DNA from: Costus lasius
Lineage: Eukaryota; Streptophyta; Magnoliopsida; Zingiberales; Costaceae
Assembly: GCA_027563935.2 (NCBI GenBank)
Contig: CM050446.2
Coordinates: forward strand, 30,321,501 to 30,385,500
Direction of reading: 5' to 3'
DNA length: 64,000 nt
Shown here: positions 20,452 through 32,876 of the stretch, piece after piece
Position numbering within the stretch: the first letter of the stretch is position 1
How the letters are laid out: every line of letters begins with the position of its first letter
Translations under genes and position numbers: made by a program
Notes under the pieces: model-generated
What the model saw: the letters and a program-made list of their open reading frames with translations, nothing else
Told to the model about the DNA's origin: nothing
Databases searched by the model: none

Positions 20452-21984
20452 CAGAGATGGCTTGAGGCCATGCGATCCGAGATGGATTCCATGTCAGCTA
20501 ACTAAGTCTGGGATTTGGTTAAGCTACCTGATGGGGTAAAACCCATAGGGTGTAAATGGGTCTTCAAGAGGAAGACAGACATGGATGGCAACGTAGTTAC
20601 CTATAAAGGTAGACTAGTGGCTAAGGGATTCAAACAAATCCACGGGGTGGATTATGATGAAACCTTCTCGCCAGTTGCCATGATGAAATCCATTCGGATT
20701 CTGCTTGCTATAGCTGCATATCATGACTATGAGATATGACAGATGGATGTAAAGACAGCTTTCCTTAATGGGAAACTAACCGAGGATGTGTATATGACAC
20801 AACCTGATGGCTTCATCCATCCTGCAGAGGCCAATAAGGTCTGCAGGCTAAAGAGATCCATCTATGGATTAAAGCAAGCATCTCGAAGTTGGAATCTCTG
20901 ATTTGATGAAGTTGTGAGAGATTATGGCTTTATCAAAAGCGAAGATGACGCCTGTGTATACAAAAAATTCAGTGGGAGCTTGGTGACTTTTCTGGTCTTG
21001 TATGTCGATGACATACTACTCATCGGGAACGACATCCCTAGTCTTCAAGCTGTGAAGACATGGTTAGGGAAGTGTTTCGAGATGAAGGACTTAGGGGAGG
21101 ACGCCTATATCCTAGGCGTGAGGATCTACCGGGATAGATCCAAGAGGCTCCTAGCCCTTAGTCAGAATACCTACATTGATAAGGTCCTGGAAAGGTCCAA
21201 CTTGGAGCAATCCAAGAAAGGGTACCTTCCAGTGAGACATGGCCTTACTCTCTCAAAGAACCAGTGTCCCACCACACAGGCTGAGAGGGATGACATGAGT
21301 CGAGTGCCCTATGCTTCGGTAGTAGGATCGATCATGTATGCAATGTTGTCTACTAGACCAGATTTGGCTTATGCTATGAGCATAACCAGCCGATACCAAT
21401 CCAATCCTAGAGTGCAGCACTGGGTGGCTGTAAAGAACATCCTTAAGTATCTGAGAAGAACTAAGGATCTATTCTTGGTCTATGGGGGACAGGAAGACCT
21501 CAATATGTAGGGCTACACTGATGCATCATTCTAGTCTGACCTTGACGACTTCAGATCGCAGGCCGGCTATGTGTTCAGGATGAATGTAGGCGCTGTATGC
21601 TGGAAGAACTTCAAGCAATCCACCATCGATGATTCTACAACCGAGGCTGAGTATGTGGCCGCTTCTGAGGTAGCCAAAGAAGCCGTTTGGATCAGGAAGT
21701 TCCTTTCAGAACTTCAGGTGGTTCCTAGTGCAATGGATCCCATTGAGCTCTACTGTGACAACAATGGAGTGATTGCACAAGCCAAGGAACCACGGTCTCA
21801 TCAAAGATCCAAACACATACTCAGGAGATTTCACCTGATCAGAGAGATCATAAACAGAGGTGATGTCAAGATTAGAAGAGTTAACACAGAGAACAATCTG
21901 GCAGACCCATTGACCAAGGCTTTGGCGCAGCAGAAGCATGATGGTCACGCTAGAGATATGGGGTTGAGGTTCCTCAACCTCTAG
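20452..21984 (+). pseudogene. Copia-2 RT-RNase H, 5'-truncated with five nonsense codons
   Basis: Homologous to the C-terminal third of the intact copia polyprotein: GCKWVFKRK, YVDD in VLYVDDILLIGND, TEAEYVAAS, HILRRFH and NLADPLTKAL. Everything upstream (gag, protease, integrase, 5' LTR) is gone, and the fragment abuts gypsy DNA at 20451. In-frame stops occur at 20503, 20737, 20899, 21508 and 21532; most fit C-to-T or G-to-A change at conserved Gln, Trp and Arg codons. There is no frameshift, and the frame is otherwise well preserved. It belongs to a different subfamily from copia-1, seen in both protein and LTR. Confidence 0.93.
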
Positions 21985-22005
21985 GTCTTAGTGCAAGTGG
22001 GAGAT

Positions 22006-23796
22006 TGTTGGTGTATATACCCTAGGACCTAGTTTTGGTCCATTATTGTACTACTTGATACTGATATTTATATATATCATACTGACATTGTCGTTATCAT
22101 TATTTGTTTACATCTACGAACATGTACTTATATGATAATGTCCCTGGAGACAGATTGGATCTGTGCTCAAATGATTGTCCCCAGTCGATGTACTTGAGTG
22201 GATATGGGACAGCTTTGGTACTTGTGAAACTAGTAAATGGGCTGGTTAGGCATGAGGTGCTAACGCAGACATATGGGTATATCAGTGGTGGATATACTAG
22301 AACGACCCGCTATGAGGCAATGACTTGGTGTCACGAGTTATACTCACAAGTGATATGAGATGCATTGATCTCTTGACTTGAGGTCATTGGCCATTCTATA
22401 TGGTTAGGGATATGTTTTGATACAACCTAACACCTCGCCGTAGTTGGGGGGTAACAACGGTTGTCATTGAGCATGTCATGACCCACATGAGAAGGTCAAT
22501 GGACAGACAGAGGATTTGCCATTTCCTAAGGGAAGTTTGATATCCATGGAGCTCCTCTATGGTTCTATGACTGAAAGTGTATGGCCATACCCAGGTGAGA
22601 CCTGATTTAGTCATAACCATGAGATTGGATGAAAACAAGTGATGACACACTTGTCCAATCGGATATCAGTTTGGCAAAGAGACTGGAATGCATCTGTACC
22701 TAATTGCGATGATGGGGATGTCAATGTTGATATCCATTCCAATGACCTGGGTAGCAGCAATGCACTGCTAGGTTCCACTCACTGCTTGTGGTGACCTTTG
22801 GTCAGCGCTGCCTGCGTCAGAGGAACCTACAGGGTCACACACCTTGATACTTGAGTTCTCGTATTGATCGGGAAGCCTTATGATCGAGTTATTGGATGAC
22901 TCGGATCAATTTGGGAGATTTCATCAGCGCCGATGAGCCTAATGAGATGAAAGAAAGTTATTGGAGCCAACTTCCAATTTTGGCAAACTAGCCAAATTAA
23001 CCATGGTTAGCCTCATTTGACCTTGGGTCACATTGGATTGGATCCAATAGCTTGGTTAACATGGGTAATGATCTTTGGGCTAGGCCCATTGCTTGGTTGG
23101 GCTCACTAATAAGTTGTCATGAAGAGGAAATCGCCTAAGGGGTATAATGGGGAGAGAACCAACCCCATTGGCACCTAAGGGGTATAATGGGGTGAAGTGG
23201 GCAAATTTGCACCATTATGGAAGCAAATTGCGCCTAGCCCTAACCCTAACCGCCCCTTGCTCTATATAAGAGGCCCTAGACATCCCCTCTCAGCTATTCT
23301 ACTCCTTGGAGGCATGAGAACACAGAGAGAGGCGAGAGCAAGGGCAAGAGGCGCAAGTGATCTCTTCCATCAAACCCTAGCCGCAGGCCTTGATCTTCAT
23401 TTCCTCTTGGCGCAAGGAATTTGATGCTTGGCGGCTTCCCTCTTCTTCATCCTTCTTCATCCTTGGTGCATATACCTTGGAGGTGGCACAAGTTGTGAAG
23501 GAAGTGAACAAAAGGCTTGGATCTTCTTCCCGAGGCTAGCACCGGGCGTGGAAGAAGAGGACTCAAGGAATCTGTGTGTGTGAGACTACAGAGGGCGCAC
23601 GCTTGGGCACCTACCTCGACATTGGCCTCATCTTGCTGTAAGGTATATTCTATCTCATCGTGTCGACTCCCTCGCATGCGATCTTCACTGGGTTTTTGGG
23701 ACTGGCTCGTTTCGGGGATATTGCTTCCGTTGTGCAATGTATTTGTGTAATTTCTATCTCTGAAAAATTGTAAAATATCCCCGGGGTTTCCCAACA
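22006..23796 (+). repeat. Copia-2 3' LTR
   Basis: 1791 bp beginning TGTTGGTGTATATACCC just after the polypurine tract and ending TTTCCCAACA. It shares short blocks with the copia-1 LTR (GTATGGCCATAC at 22579-22590, CACACTTGTCCAAT) but is otherwise diverged. A telomere-repeat-like CCCTAACCCTAACC (about 23238-23251) lies just upstream of a strong TATA box, TATATAAG, at 23263-23270. The right flank is gypsy gag. Confidence 0.92.
23238..23270 (+). promoter_or_regulatory. Telo-box plus TATA box in copia-2 LTR
   Basis: CCCTAACCCTAACC lies 12 bases upstream of CTATATAAG. The fragment LTR at 37816-39135 has a comparable TATAAAAGG at 38660-38668. Telo-box next to TATA is a known plant promoter arrangement. 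This suggests the copia-2 promoter is deep in the LTR; the start site is not shown. Confidence 0.5.
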
Positions 23797-24480
23797 TTCC
23801 TAGTGTAAGCATGTAGGCCCCTCAAGCAAGGTACGCACGTACCTAACACGCGTGTGTGGCGGCCAATCCCTGAGGTCAAAATATGCATCAACGGATGCGA
23901 CCCAATCGCGGAACTGTGTGGGATCAAGGCGGACCATGAAGGGTACAGGGGTGTTCTGAATGAAGTGGCAGAAATTGTCATCCGCCCGAGGACGCTCAAC
24001 GCGAGTGTGCGCTGGGGTGCGAGGTGCGGCCCAAAAGTGGCCAAAGCAACCGTTGGGTTGGGGACCTTGCGCAGCCCATACATCGTCATCATCAAGTAGA
24101 TCATCACCATGACCTGGGTCCCTGTGTGCCTTGTTCGGCCTTGGGCTACCCCATTCGCCCTCGTAGCCATGCCGATGGGCTGGCATGGCTAACGGGGGCA
24201 ACTCTCTAGTGGGGGCTGGGTTTGCGGACGCAGGAGGATTAACCAGGTTTGTGTGCCTATGCTCCGTGGACCCAAGGCGATCAGTGAGGTTCTGGATCCC
24301 AGCCAAAATCTACTGGACCATGGTATCCATGCTTGCCTTGTGGACGTCCACTCGTGTGACAATGCCTCAAGCTTCGCATCAACTCAGGCTTCAAGCGCAG
24401 CCATAAACTCTAGACGGGTGCTAGCCCCTTCCGAAGGCTGGACCGATGACGCCCATGAAGCGATCTAGAGGGTTACTCTG
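23797..24480 (-). pseudogene. Ty3/gypsy gag N-terminal fragment
   Basis: Read leftward from about 24480: a Gag N-terminus (MAALE-like start region, DAKLEALSHE), then the acidic DDDDVWAAQGPQP segment, TPVPF, FRDWVASVDAYFDL and RYVRTLLEG, ending at a TAG directly before the copia-2 LTR. It overlaps the gag part of 18286-20451, so it is a second copy, not a continuation. The copia-2 3' LTR sits at its broken edge, consistent with copia-2 inserting into this gag. The frame has stops and shifts near 24306-24400. Confidence 0.85.
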
Positions 24481-24912
24481 GCGTTGGGAGCACCGGATTA
24501 TCACCTTGCTTGGCTCCTTTGGATCCTCATGAGGTGGAGTAACATGGTAGGGAGGGTTGTGCACGTCAAAGTGAGGTCGCCGGCATGATACAGAGCTTTC
24601 CGGTGTGATCACGGCCTGCCCGTGATGCTGTTCATGGCCGTGATCAGATCGTTTGGGTTCTGGAGATGTGGACATGGCCTTGCCGTGATGAGACACACAA
24701 CCGTGATCAGGCTGTCTGGGTTCTGGCGATGTGGACATGGCCTTGCCGTGATGAGACACACGGCCGTGTCGGCGTTCATGTCCGAAATCACTGGTTTTTC
24801 CATTTTCCTCCGCGCTGGTCACGGCATGCCTGTGTTCTTCTTCATAGCCGTGTTCAGTCCCTATGGAATTGGTCGAGCCCGTCACGGCCTGCCCATTTTC
24901 CTTCGTGGAAGA
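24481..24912. repeat. Unassigned 430 bp with 63-bp direct repeat and inverted-repeat units
   Basis: A 63-bp unit occurs twice in tandem (24652-24714, 24715-24777), keeping a 21-codon period in a 192-codon minus-strand ORF (24421-24999) rich in His, Ser and Pro. The wider stretch contains CACGGC/GCCGTG inverted pairs, the best being GATCACGGCC...GGCCGTGATC at about 24607-24646. It ends at the Athila LTR. It may be gypsy leader or the hairpin-rich spacer of another Athila-like element; I cannot decide. I would not call the ORF a gene. Confidence 0.55.
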
Positions 24913-27333
24913 TGCTTTGTTTTGTTGGTGGGAGGGGTGCTTAGGATTGTACTTAGGATTGTAATTTTTGGAAATTTCATTTAAAACTATTTCTAGCACT
25001 TACCATTTACTTTACCATTTCTAAGACCTAGTCTAGTTTTAAAACTCCTCACATGCTATAGAATTCACTTGAGTATCTTGCTATTCTTCAAGCTTGATTT
25101 TATGACTATTTTTGGCTGTTAGTGTGCCTCATTTACATGATCCTGTTTTTTCTATCGATACATGTTTGAAACCGGTCTAATGTCGTGAGATACAATCATC
25201 TACATGAGACAAATTGAAGATTGAATTTTGTTAAGCCGAGCACTCACTTAAACTGTGGGACACACAAGTTTGCCATGCTTGATCGATATAGATTGGTTCC
25301 TTCCCTATACCTGTTGTACTTGAACCTTCCACCACATCCCTCAATCTCTGTCACCACAAAAATAAAAAAAAAAAGAGAGAAGAAAAATAACAACAATGAC
25401 TCCCCTACTTGGCACTGTGTAAAATTGACAGTGGTACCTAAGAGATGGGTTGAAGTTGAGCATGATGAATGAAAGATTCTCTAGCAATGTCTAGAGACAT
25501 TAGACAAAGAAATGATGAAAGAAAGATTCTCTAGCAAAGTCTAGAGACATTTGAAAAAAAAAAAAAGGAAAAGAGAAAATATTTGTATACATTCATGTCG
25601 TCCATGGCACATCTCTTTCCACTTCCACCATTCCATCTCATTATCTCGGGGGATATGCATCAGCTATTGGGAGGAACCATGACATTGACCATCTAGTTTG
25701 GAAATTATGTGGAGTAACACGTTTATCTTGGGTTGTAAAGCTCATCATTTTGATTTCTGATAGGAGTTTACTGCTTGTACATTGTTTGACCACTTCATGG
25801 ACCGGCGATAGCATTCTCCTAGTGAGACTTGGATTTATGTTTTATGAAACATCCTTACAGCTGAACTTCATTTTATCTTTGCTTGAGGACAAGCAAGAGT
25901 CTAAGTCTGGGGGAGTTTGTTAAGTCACTTTTATATAGCATTTTATACGATGTTACCGCCATGTTTTCACTCTTCCTCCCTGTTAACTTTAGATTTATAT
26001 TGAAATATTACGATAGTTGCGGAATCTTCACTATTCTATGCTTTTGCTTAATTTCAGGAAAGAAAGCGAGGCGATACAGCAATTTTCAGCCAAGATGGAA
26101 TTCGCAGCAAATAACACACCCCACTGAGGGAAATCAGTCACGCCCCATGGTTTCTGTTATGTCGGGAATCGACTTTCCAGATTTTGTCCATCTCTTCTAT
26201 GCATTGGAGAAGGATGATTATTGGGGGCAAAAAGGGAAATCAACAAATAGAGACACTAGGGCAGCACTTACGAATTAACTAGGGCGGCACTTACAATGGG
26301 CGACCAGGCTGGATCTTGAATGAGAGGCTAGGGCTAAGGGGCGATCTGGATCTGAGCGGCGATTGCAAGGAAAAGAACGCTTCTTCATCACGTGAGCGTG
26401 GGGAAGAGGAAGAACTGAAGAAGAGAGAAGATCTTGGACGCTCCTACTTCCTGCTTGTGGCGATATCCATCTTCTTCTCCCTATTCTCTCGTTTTATCTT
26501 GTTGTTCATGGCTGCTGTGATTAAACTTATTGAAAACCTATTTTGGAACATGAACTTGCTAGCTTATATCCATTTCAAGGCTAGGGGAAAACCCCTCGTA
26601 TGATTTGTGCATGGATGTTTGGTTTTAATATATGAATCCTTTGTCGTTCTATCTTACCTAGTTGCGTTCTTTGCATGTTGATTGATAATTGCTTTCTTCA
26701 TGATCTAGATATCTTATACTGTTGAAAGACATATATTGATGTTGGAAACCCTAGGTATGAATGTGCCAATCGCCATGCGAAAGCTGGCAATTGCTCATGG
26801 GTAGTGTATATTTCCTCGCGCCCATTGGGTTTATGATACGAAGCGTACTACGACGGTAGACGCTTAGCCGCATAAACACCTAGTTGCGCCTTTGAGAGAA
26901 GGGTGACTAGTACATTAGAGGGGGAGATATATACTATATCATCTCGTGCTTATTGAGTTCGTTCGGGGGAGCGTTCTACAACAGTAGACGTATACCCGTG
27001 CGAATACCTGGTTGTATCCTTGAGAGAGGACAACCTTTATATTCGATGCTTGCCCTAGAACTCTTTGGATAATTATCATGTTTTTTATTGTCCATGCATA
27101 ACTCATCGAGGTGGTAAACCCCTTGCCTTGATTTCTTGCATCCTTGATCAACCCTAGTGCAATTTTGTTATTCTTCTACTTTTCATTTAGTTAGTCTTAA
27201 TTTAGAAAACTATTCAAACCGTCTATTGTTGTTTACCTTGTAGAAGCTTAGTCAGTTGGTACTTGGAATTTGGTCTCTCTGGGATTGATACATTTATTAC
27301 TTCGATATATCCGTATACTTGCGGAACGTATCA
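24913..27333 (+). repeat. Athila 5' LTR
   Basis: Begins TGCTTTGTTTT and ends GTATCA. It contains a 50-bp tandem duplication, each unit with a TCTCTAG(N6)CTAGAGA hairpin (25478-25497, 25528-25547). A TTTATATAGC TATA-like site is near 25930. ORFs of 76-135 codons here are not conserved as genes. Confidence 0.93.
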
Positions 27334-27522
27334 AGTTTTTGGCGCCGTTGCCGGGGACCAAAATACCAATATTGACACGATTAAGTAACTGCTAGACTAA
27401 ACCTTTTCTACTTTACTTGTTTTCCTATTTTTAATAGCTTGACGATAAAATCATTTACGTTGAGCTATCACTACTTATCATTTATCTCTTTGGGAAGTTT
27501 GACTTAAATTTTTGCTTGGTTT
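27334..27522 (+). other. Athila PBS (tRNA-Asp) and leader
   Basis: TGGCGCCGTTGCCGGGGA at 27340-27357 matches the 3' end of plant tRNA-Asp and is characteristic of Athila and related Ty3 lineages. About 165 bases of A/T-rich leader follow before the gag frame. Confidence 0.93.
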
Positions 27523-30500
27523 ATGCGCAGAACTCTACGGTCAGGACCCCTTACACCTGCCGATCCGGAAATTGAGAAAACGTTCCGACGCCATAGAAAA
27601 GCAAGAGCAACTGTTCCAAAAAAAGAGATTTTAGAGGAACCTAAGATGGATGACCGCCGCACCCTCAGAGATTTTGCTTTACCCAGCGCTCAAGGCATTC
27701 AGAACAGCATTACTCGGCCTCCGATTGAGGCGAATAATTTCGAGATCAAGCCGGCCCTCATTAATATGGTATCGCAGCAACAGTTCGGTGGTTCCCCACT
27801 CGAAGACCCAAATTTGCATCTGACCATCTTCTTGGAAGTGTGCGACACGCTCAAGATGAACGGTGTTACTGACGACGCATTGCGGATGAGATTATTCCCG
27901 TTTTCCTTGCGGGACAGAGCTCGATCTTAGTTCCATTCACTTGCTGGTGAACCCATTACCACATGGGAGCGACTTTCCGTGGCTTTTCTATCAAAGTATT
28001 TTCCGCCAAGCAAGACGGCCCAACTGAGGACCCAGATCATGAATTTTGCCCAACGGGACACAGAATCATTATGTGAAGCGTGGGAGCGCTTCAAAGAACT
28101 TCAGAGGTTGTGCCCTCATCATGGGCAGGAGAAGTGGCTCCTCGTCCATACATTTTATAATGGGCTCAACTATAATACCAAGTTCACTCTCGACGCCGCA
28201 ACTGGTGGTGCCTTCATGAACAAAGAACTCGAAGACGCTTGGAACCTAATAGAGAATATGGCCACGAATCACCATCATTGGGCAACCGAAAGAACTGGGT
28301 CATCAAAAGGAAACGGTAAATTCGATCTGGATACTTTGACTTCTATAGCTGCCAAGGTGGACTCCTTGGCCCACAAACTTGATTCCTTGGGTTTGAACTC
28401 CGTTACAGTCAATAGTATATCATGTGAGAATTGTGGCACACCAGGACATTTATCTTCTGATTGCCAGATGGGACCTGTTCCTTTTATGGACTTACCGCCG
28501 GAACAAATGAATGCATTAAACGGTTTTCCATCAAGGCCGCAACATGACCCATATTCTAATACATACAATCCTGGGTGGAGGAGCCACCCAAACTTTTCTT
28601 ATCGCAACCCCAATGCGGCGCAACAGACTAATTTCAGGCAACTGCCGGGTTTCCAGCAACAACGGGCACAACAAACACAAAACTTCCAACAAGCCCAGAA
28701 TTACCAACAACAGCAGCCGCCGAAGTCAAGTCTGGAATCCGCTTTGGAAAGTTTCATTGTGGCTCAAACTAAACAGAACAGTCGCATGGAAGAGAATTTC
28801 CAACGGCTAACCTCCTAGTTTGAAGCATTAACCACGCATACCAAGATGCTCGAAACTCAAATAGCACAGCAAGCCTCCACCTCAACCAGAGCTCCTGGGA
28901 GACTTCCAGGACAACCGGAGGCTAATCCTAGGGAGCATTGTAACGCAATAACGACACGAAGCGGTAAACAACTTGACGAGCCTACAATGCCTAACGATGT
29001 ATAGAGAGATCCCGAGCAAGAGATTAACCAGAACGAAGGAGCAACTCCTGAAAAGTCGGGAGGCGAGCAAGAGAAAAATAAGGAACCGGTTTACATACTG
29101 CCACCACCCTACAAACTGGTCATCCCATTTCCACAAAGGCTGGCAAAGGCGACACTCGATCGCCAATTTGGTAAATTTATGGAAATACTGAATAAACTTC
29201 ATATTAATATTCCATTCACTGATGCACTAGCGCAGATGCCTGCTTACGCCAAATTCCTCAAAAAGATTTTGTCTAACAAGAGGAAACTGGAGGTACAGGG
29301 GACAGTAGCACTGACAGAGGAGTATAGTGCCATAATTCAAAATAAATTACCTCCTAAACTAAAAGACCCTGGAAGTTTCTCGATCCCATGCCAGATTGGA
29401 AATATGAATTTTGAAAGAGCTTTATGCGATCTTGGCGCTAGTGTCAGTCTGATACCACTCTCGATATGCAAGAAGTTAGACATGGGAGAACTGAAGGAGA
29501 TGAGCATCTCACTGCAATTAGCCGACCGCTCAGTTCGGCACCCGATGGGCATTCTTGAAGATGTACCAATAAAAGTTGGTAAATTCTTCATACCGGCGGA
29601 CTTAATTGTATTAGAAATGGAAGAAGATGCAAGACTTCCCATAATTCTTGGCCGACCATTCCTGGCCACTGTTGGAGCTGTTATAGATGTTAAAAATGGG
29701 AAACTCTCTTTAAACATTGGTGAAGACGTTATAGATTTTGATATATCTGAAAGCTTAAAACGTCCCTATTTTGCAGGCACATGCTATAGCGTAGATGTTG
29801 TGGAAGACGAGATAGGCAGCACATGTACCGTAGAGGACGAACCGATACCGTTGGAAGAAAGTCAAATCGGTGAAGAAGAGCGTGAAGAAGAGGATGAATC
29901 GGAAGTAGCAACATGTCTACAGCTGCCGAGCACCATTACCTCGGTAAATGAGTGTAAAGAAATTGAACTCAAACCGTTACCGAGCAATTTAAGGTATGAA
30001 TTCCTAGACTCGAACTCCACTCTACCGGTAATTGTCGATGCGGGACTTGATGAGGTACAAACTCGCTCTCTCTTAAACATACTTAGGGAGTATAAGAATG
30101 TCATTGGATACAAATTAGAAGATATTAAAGGTATTAATCCCTCCATTTGCATGCACAGGATATTCTTGGAGGAAGGTAGCAAACCCACCATCGAAGGACA
30201 AAGACGACTTAACCCAAATCTGAAGGAAGTAGTGAAAAAGGAGATCTTAAAACTTTTAGACGCAGGGGTAATCTATCCCATCTTCGACAATGCATGGGTA
30301 AGTCCGGTACATGTTGTACCAAAGAAGGGAGGAACAACGGTGGTGAAGAATGAGAAGGATGAACTAATTCCGACACGGACAGTCACAGGGTGGAGGATGT
30401 GTATAGATTTTAGGAAGTTGAATAAAGCTACTCGAAAGGACCATTACCCATTACCATTCATCGACCAGATGTTGGAACATCTAGCTAACAATTCTCATTT

Positions 30501-32876
30501 TTGTTTTCTCGATGGATATTCAGGATTCTTCCAAATTCCTATCCATCCAGAGGACCAGGAGAAAACAACGTTCACTTGTCCCTATGGCACATTCACCTAC
30601 CGGCGAATGCCATTCGGCTTGTGCAACGCACCCGCCACGTTCCAACGTTGTATGACCGCCATATTCTCAGACCTCGTGGAAGATGTGATGGACATATTCA
30701 TGGACGATTTTTCTGTATATGGTTACTCTTTTGATATTTGTCTTGCTAATCTATCTCGAGTCTTGCAGCGATGTCAAGAAGCCGACCTCGTGCTGAACTG
30801 GGAAAAGTGCCATTTCATGGTACAAGAGGGAATCGTGCTTGGGCACTTGATATCGAAGAGAGGAATAGAAGTCGACAAGGCAAAAGTCGATGCGATTGAG
30901 AAGCTTCCACCTCCAACCTCTGTGAAAGCAATTCGAAGTTTCTTAGGTCACGCCGGTTTCTACCGGCGCTTCATTAAAGATTTTTCAAAAATTTCTAGAC
31001 CATTAACTTGTCTCTTAGCTAAAGATGTACCTTTTCTCTTTGACAGGGATTGTCTACAAGCCTTCAACACTCTGAAAGAAGCTCTTATCTCGGCACCGAT
31101 TATACAATCGCCGGATTGGACCCTCCCATTCGAACTCATGTGTGATGCGAGTGATTATGCCGTGGGAGCGGTATTGGGACAGAGAAAAGAAAACCGGTTG
31201 CACACGATCTACTATGCGAGCCGAACACTTGACGAAGCACAAGTGAACTATGCGACGACTGAAAAAGAGCTATTGGCCGTGGTCTTTGCATTTGACAAAT
31301 TCCGATCTTATGTTGTAGATTCTAAAGTTATTGTGTTTACTGACCATGCAGCCATCAGGTATTTAATGAGAAAGAAGGATGCGAAGCCGCGACTCATCAG
31401 ATGGATTTTGCTCCTGCAAGAGTTTTACATTGAAGTAAGAGATAAGAAAGGGGCAGAAAACCTTGTTGCCGACCACCTCTCTCGTCTGACATATGAACAA
31501 GATGATCGGTTGGAAGCAGAATTGGAAATCAACGACTTCTTCCCTGACGAGAAACTCTTGGCACTCTCAAGCGCTAAACCCCCATGGTATGCGAACTTTG
31601 TGAACTTCCTAGCTGAAAAGATTTTACCTCCTGGACTCACCTATCAACAGAGGAAGAAGTTCCTTTCTGATGTCTGTCACTACTATTGGGATGAGCCATT
31701 TCTTTTTAAGAGGTGTGCAGATTCAATATACCGGCGATGCTTACCCGAAGAAGAGTACTCAGATGTCTTGTACCACTGTCATGGATCTTCTTATGGAGGA
31801 CACTGCAGCACGTCGAAGACAGCTTTTAAGGTTTACAGAGTGGTATCTACTGGCCTACATTATTTCGAGACACTCAGAAATTTGTGAAAAGCTGTGACCA
31901 ATGCCAGCGCACCAGCAATATATCAAGAAGAGATGAGATGCCCTTGAACAACATCTTAGAAGTTGAAATCTTTGATGTCTGGGGAGTGGATTTTATGGGA
32001 CCGTTCCCATCTTCATTTGGACATAAGTATATACTAGTTGCAGTAGACTATGTATCAAAGTGGGTGGAAGTGATGTCCTCGTCCACCAATGATTCCCACG
32101 TTGTTATGAAACTACTCAAGAAGGTAATCTTTCCACGGTTTGGAGTATGGCGGGTGATCATCAGTGACGGTGGCTCCCATTTCATTGAACAACGCTTTGC
32201 AACACTTCTGAGAAAATATGGAGTCACCCACAAAGTCGCCATGCCATACCATCCGCAAACCAGTGGGCAAGTTGAAATCTCCAACCACGAGCTTAAGAAG
32301 ATTTTGGAGAAAACTGTCTCACGAGCATGAACAGATTGGGCAATGAAATTGGATGATGCTCTCTAGGCGTACCGTACAACATTTAAGACACCTATAGGGA
32401 TGTCGCCCTATCAATTGGTATATGGTAAATCTTGCCATTTGCCGGTTGAATTAGAGCACAAAGCATTTTGGGCCATGAGGACCTTGAACTTTGATTTTAA
32501 ATCAGCTGGTGAGAAACGAGTCTTGCAGATCAATGAACTTGATGAATTGAGGTTAAACGCTTATGAAAACGCACGCATTTACAAGGAGAGCACCAAGAGG
32601 TGGCATGATCAAAAGATCTGAAGGAAAGAATTCAAAGAGGGAGATCTAGTTTTGTTATTCATCTCCAGATTAAGGCTATTCCCAGGCAAATTGAAAACAA
32701 GATGGTCTGGACCATTCACTGTTATGAAAGTTTACCCATTTGGAGCAGTTGAGATCAGTAAAAAAGGGTCAGGGACATTTAAGGTTAATGGGCAACGTTT
32801 AAAGCACTATTTCACCGATGAGCAAATTGAGAAGAGAGGCACCATCCCTCTTTCAGATCCTTCAACTCCTCCTTGA
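27523..32876 (+). pseudogene. Athila gag-protease-RT-RNase H-integrase, broken
   Basis: Gag (27523-28818) has the retrotrans_gag region and a CCHC knuckle CX2CX4HX4C at 28423-28464, then a Gln/Asn-rich tail. Protease has DLGAS near 29430. RT has FMDD at 30697-30708. RNase H has TDHAAIRYL and DHLSRL. Integrase has a CX2C finger (SCDQCQR), VDFMG, SDGGSHF and the catalytic Glu in GQVEISN, ending near 32876. Gag through RNase H is one frame broken by TAG at 27928, 28816 and 29002. A frameshift near 31838 puts integrase in another frame, which has stops at 32328, 32364 and 32619. Several stops replace expected Trp or Arg codons, consistent with cytosine deamination. The longest intact stretch is 902 codons (29179-31887). 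The element cannot make an intact polyprotein. Confidence 0.94.

Noticed and set aside
23238..23251. Interstitial telomere repeat
   Set aside because: Only about two CCCTAA units; fits a promoter telo-box better than a telomeric relic.
24590..24900. CRISPR-like array suspected from short repeated units
   Set aside because: Units are adjacent, degenerate and self-complementary without unique spacers, and the context is a plant retrotransposon.
24421..24999. 192-codon minus-strand His/Ser/Pro-rich ORF
   Set aside because: It crosses from unassigned repeat DNA into the Athila LTR, so it cannot be an ancestral gene; the open frame follows from the 63-bp repeat.
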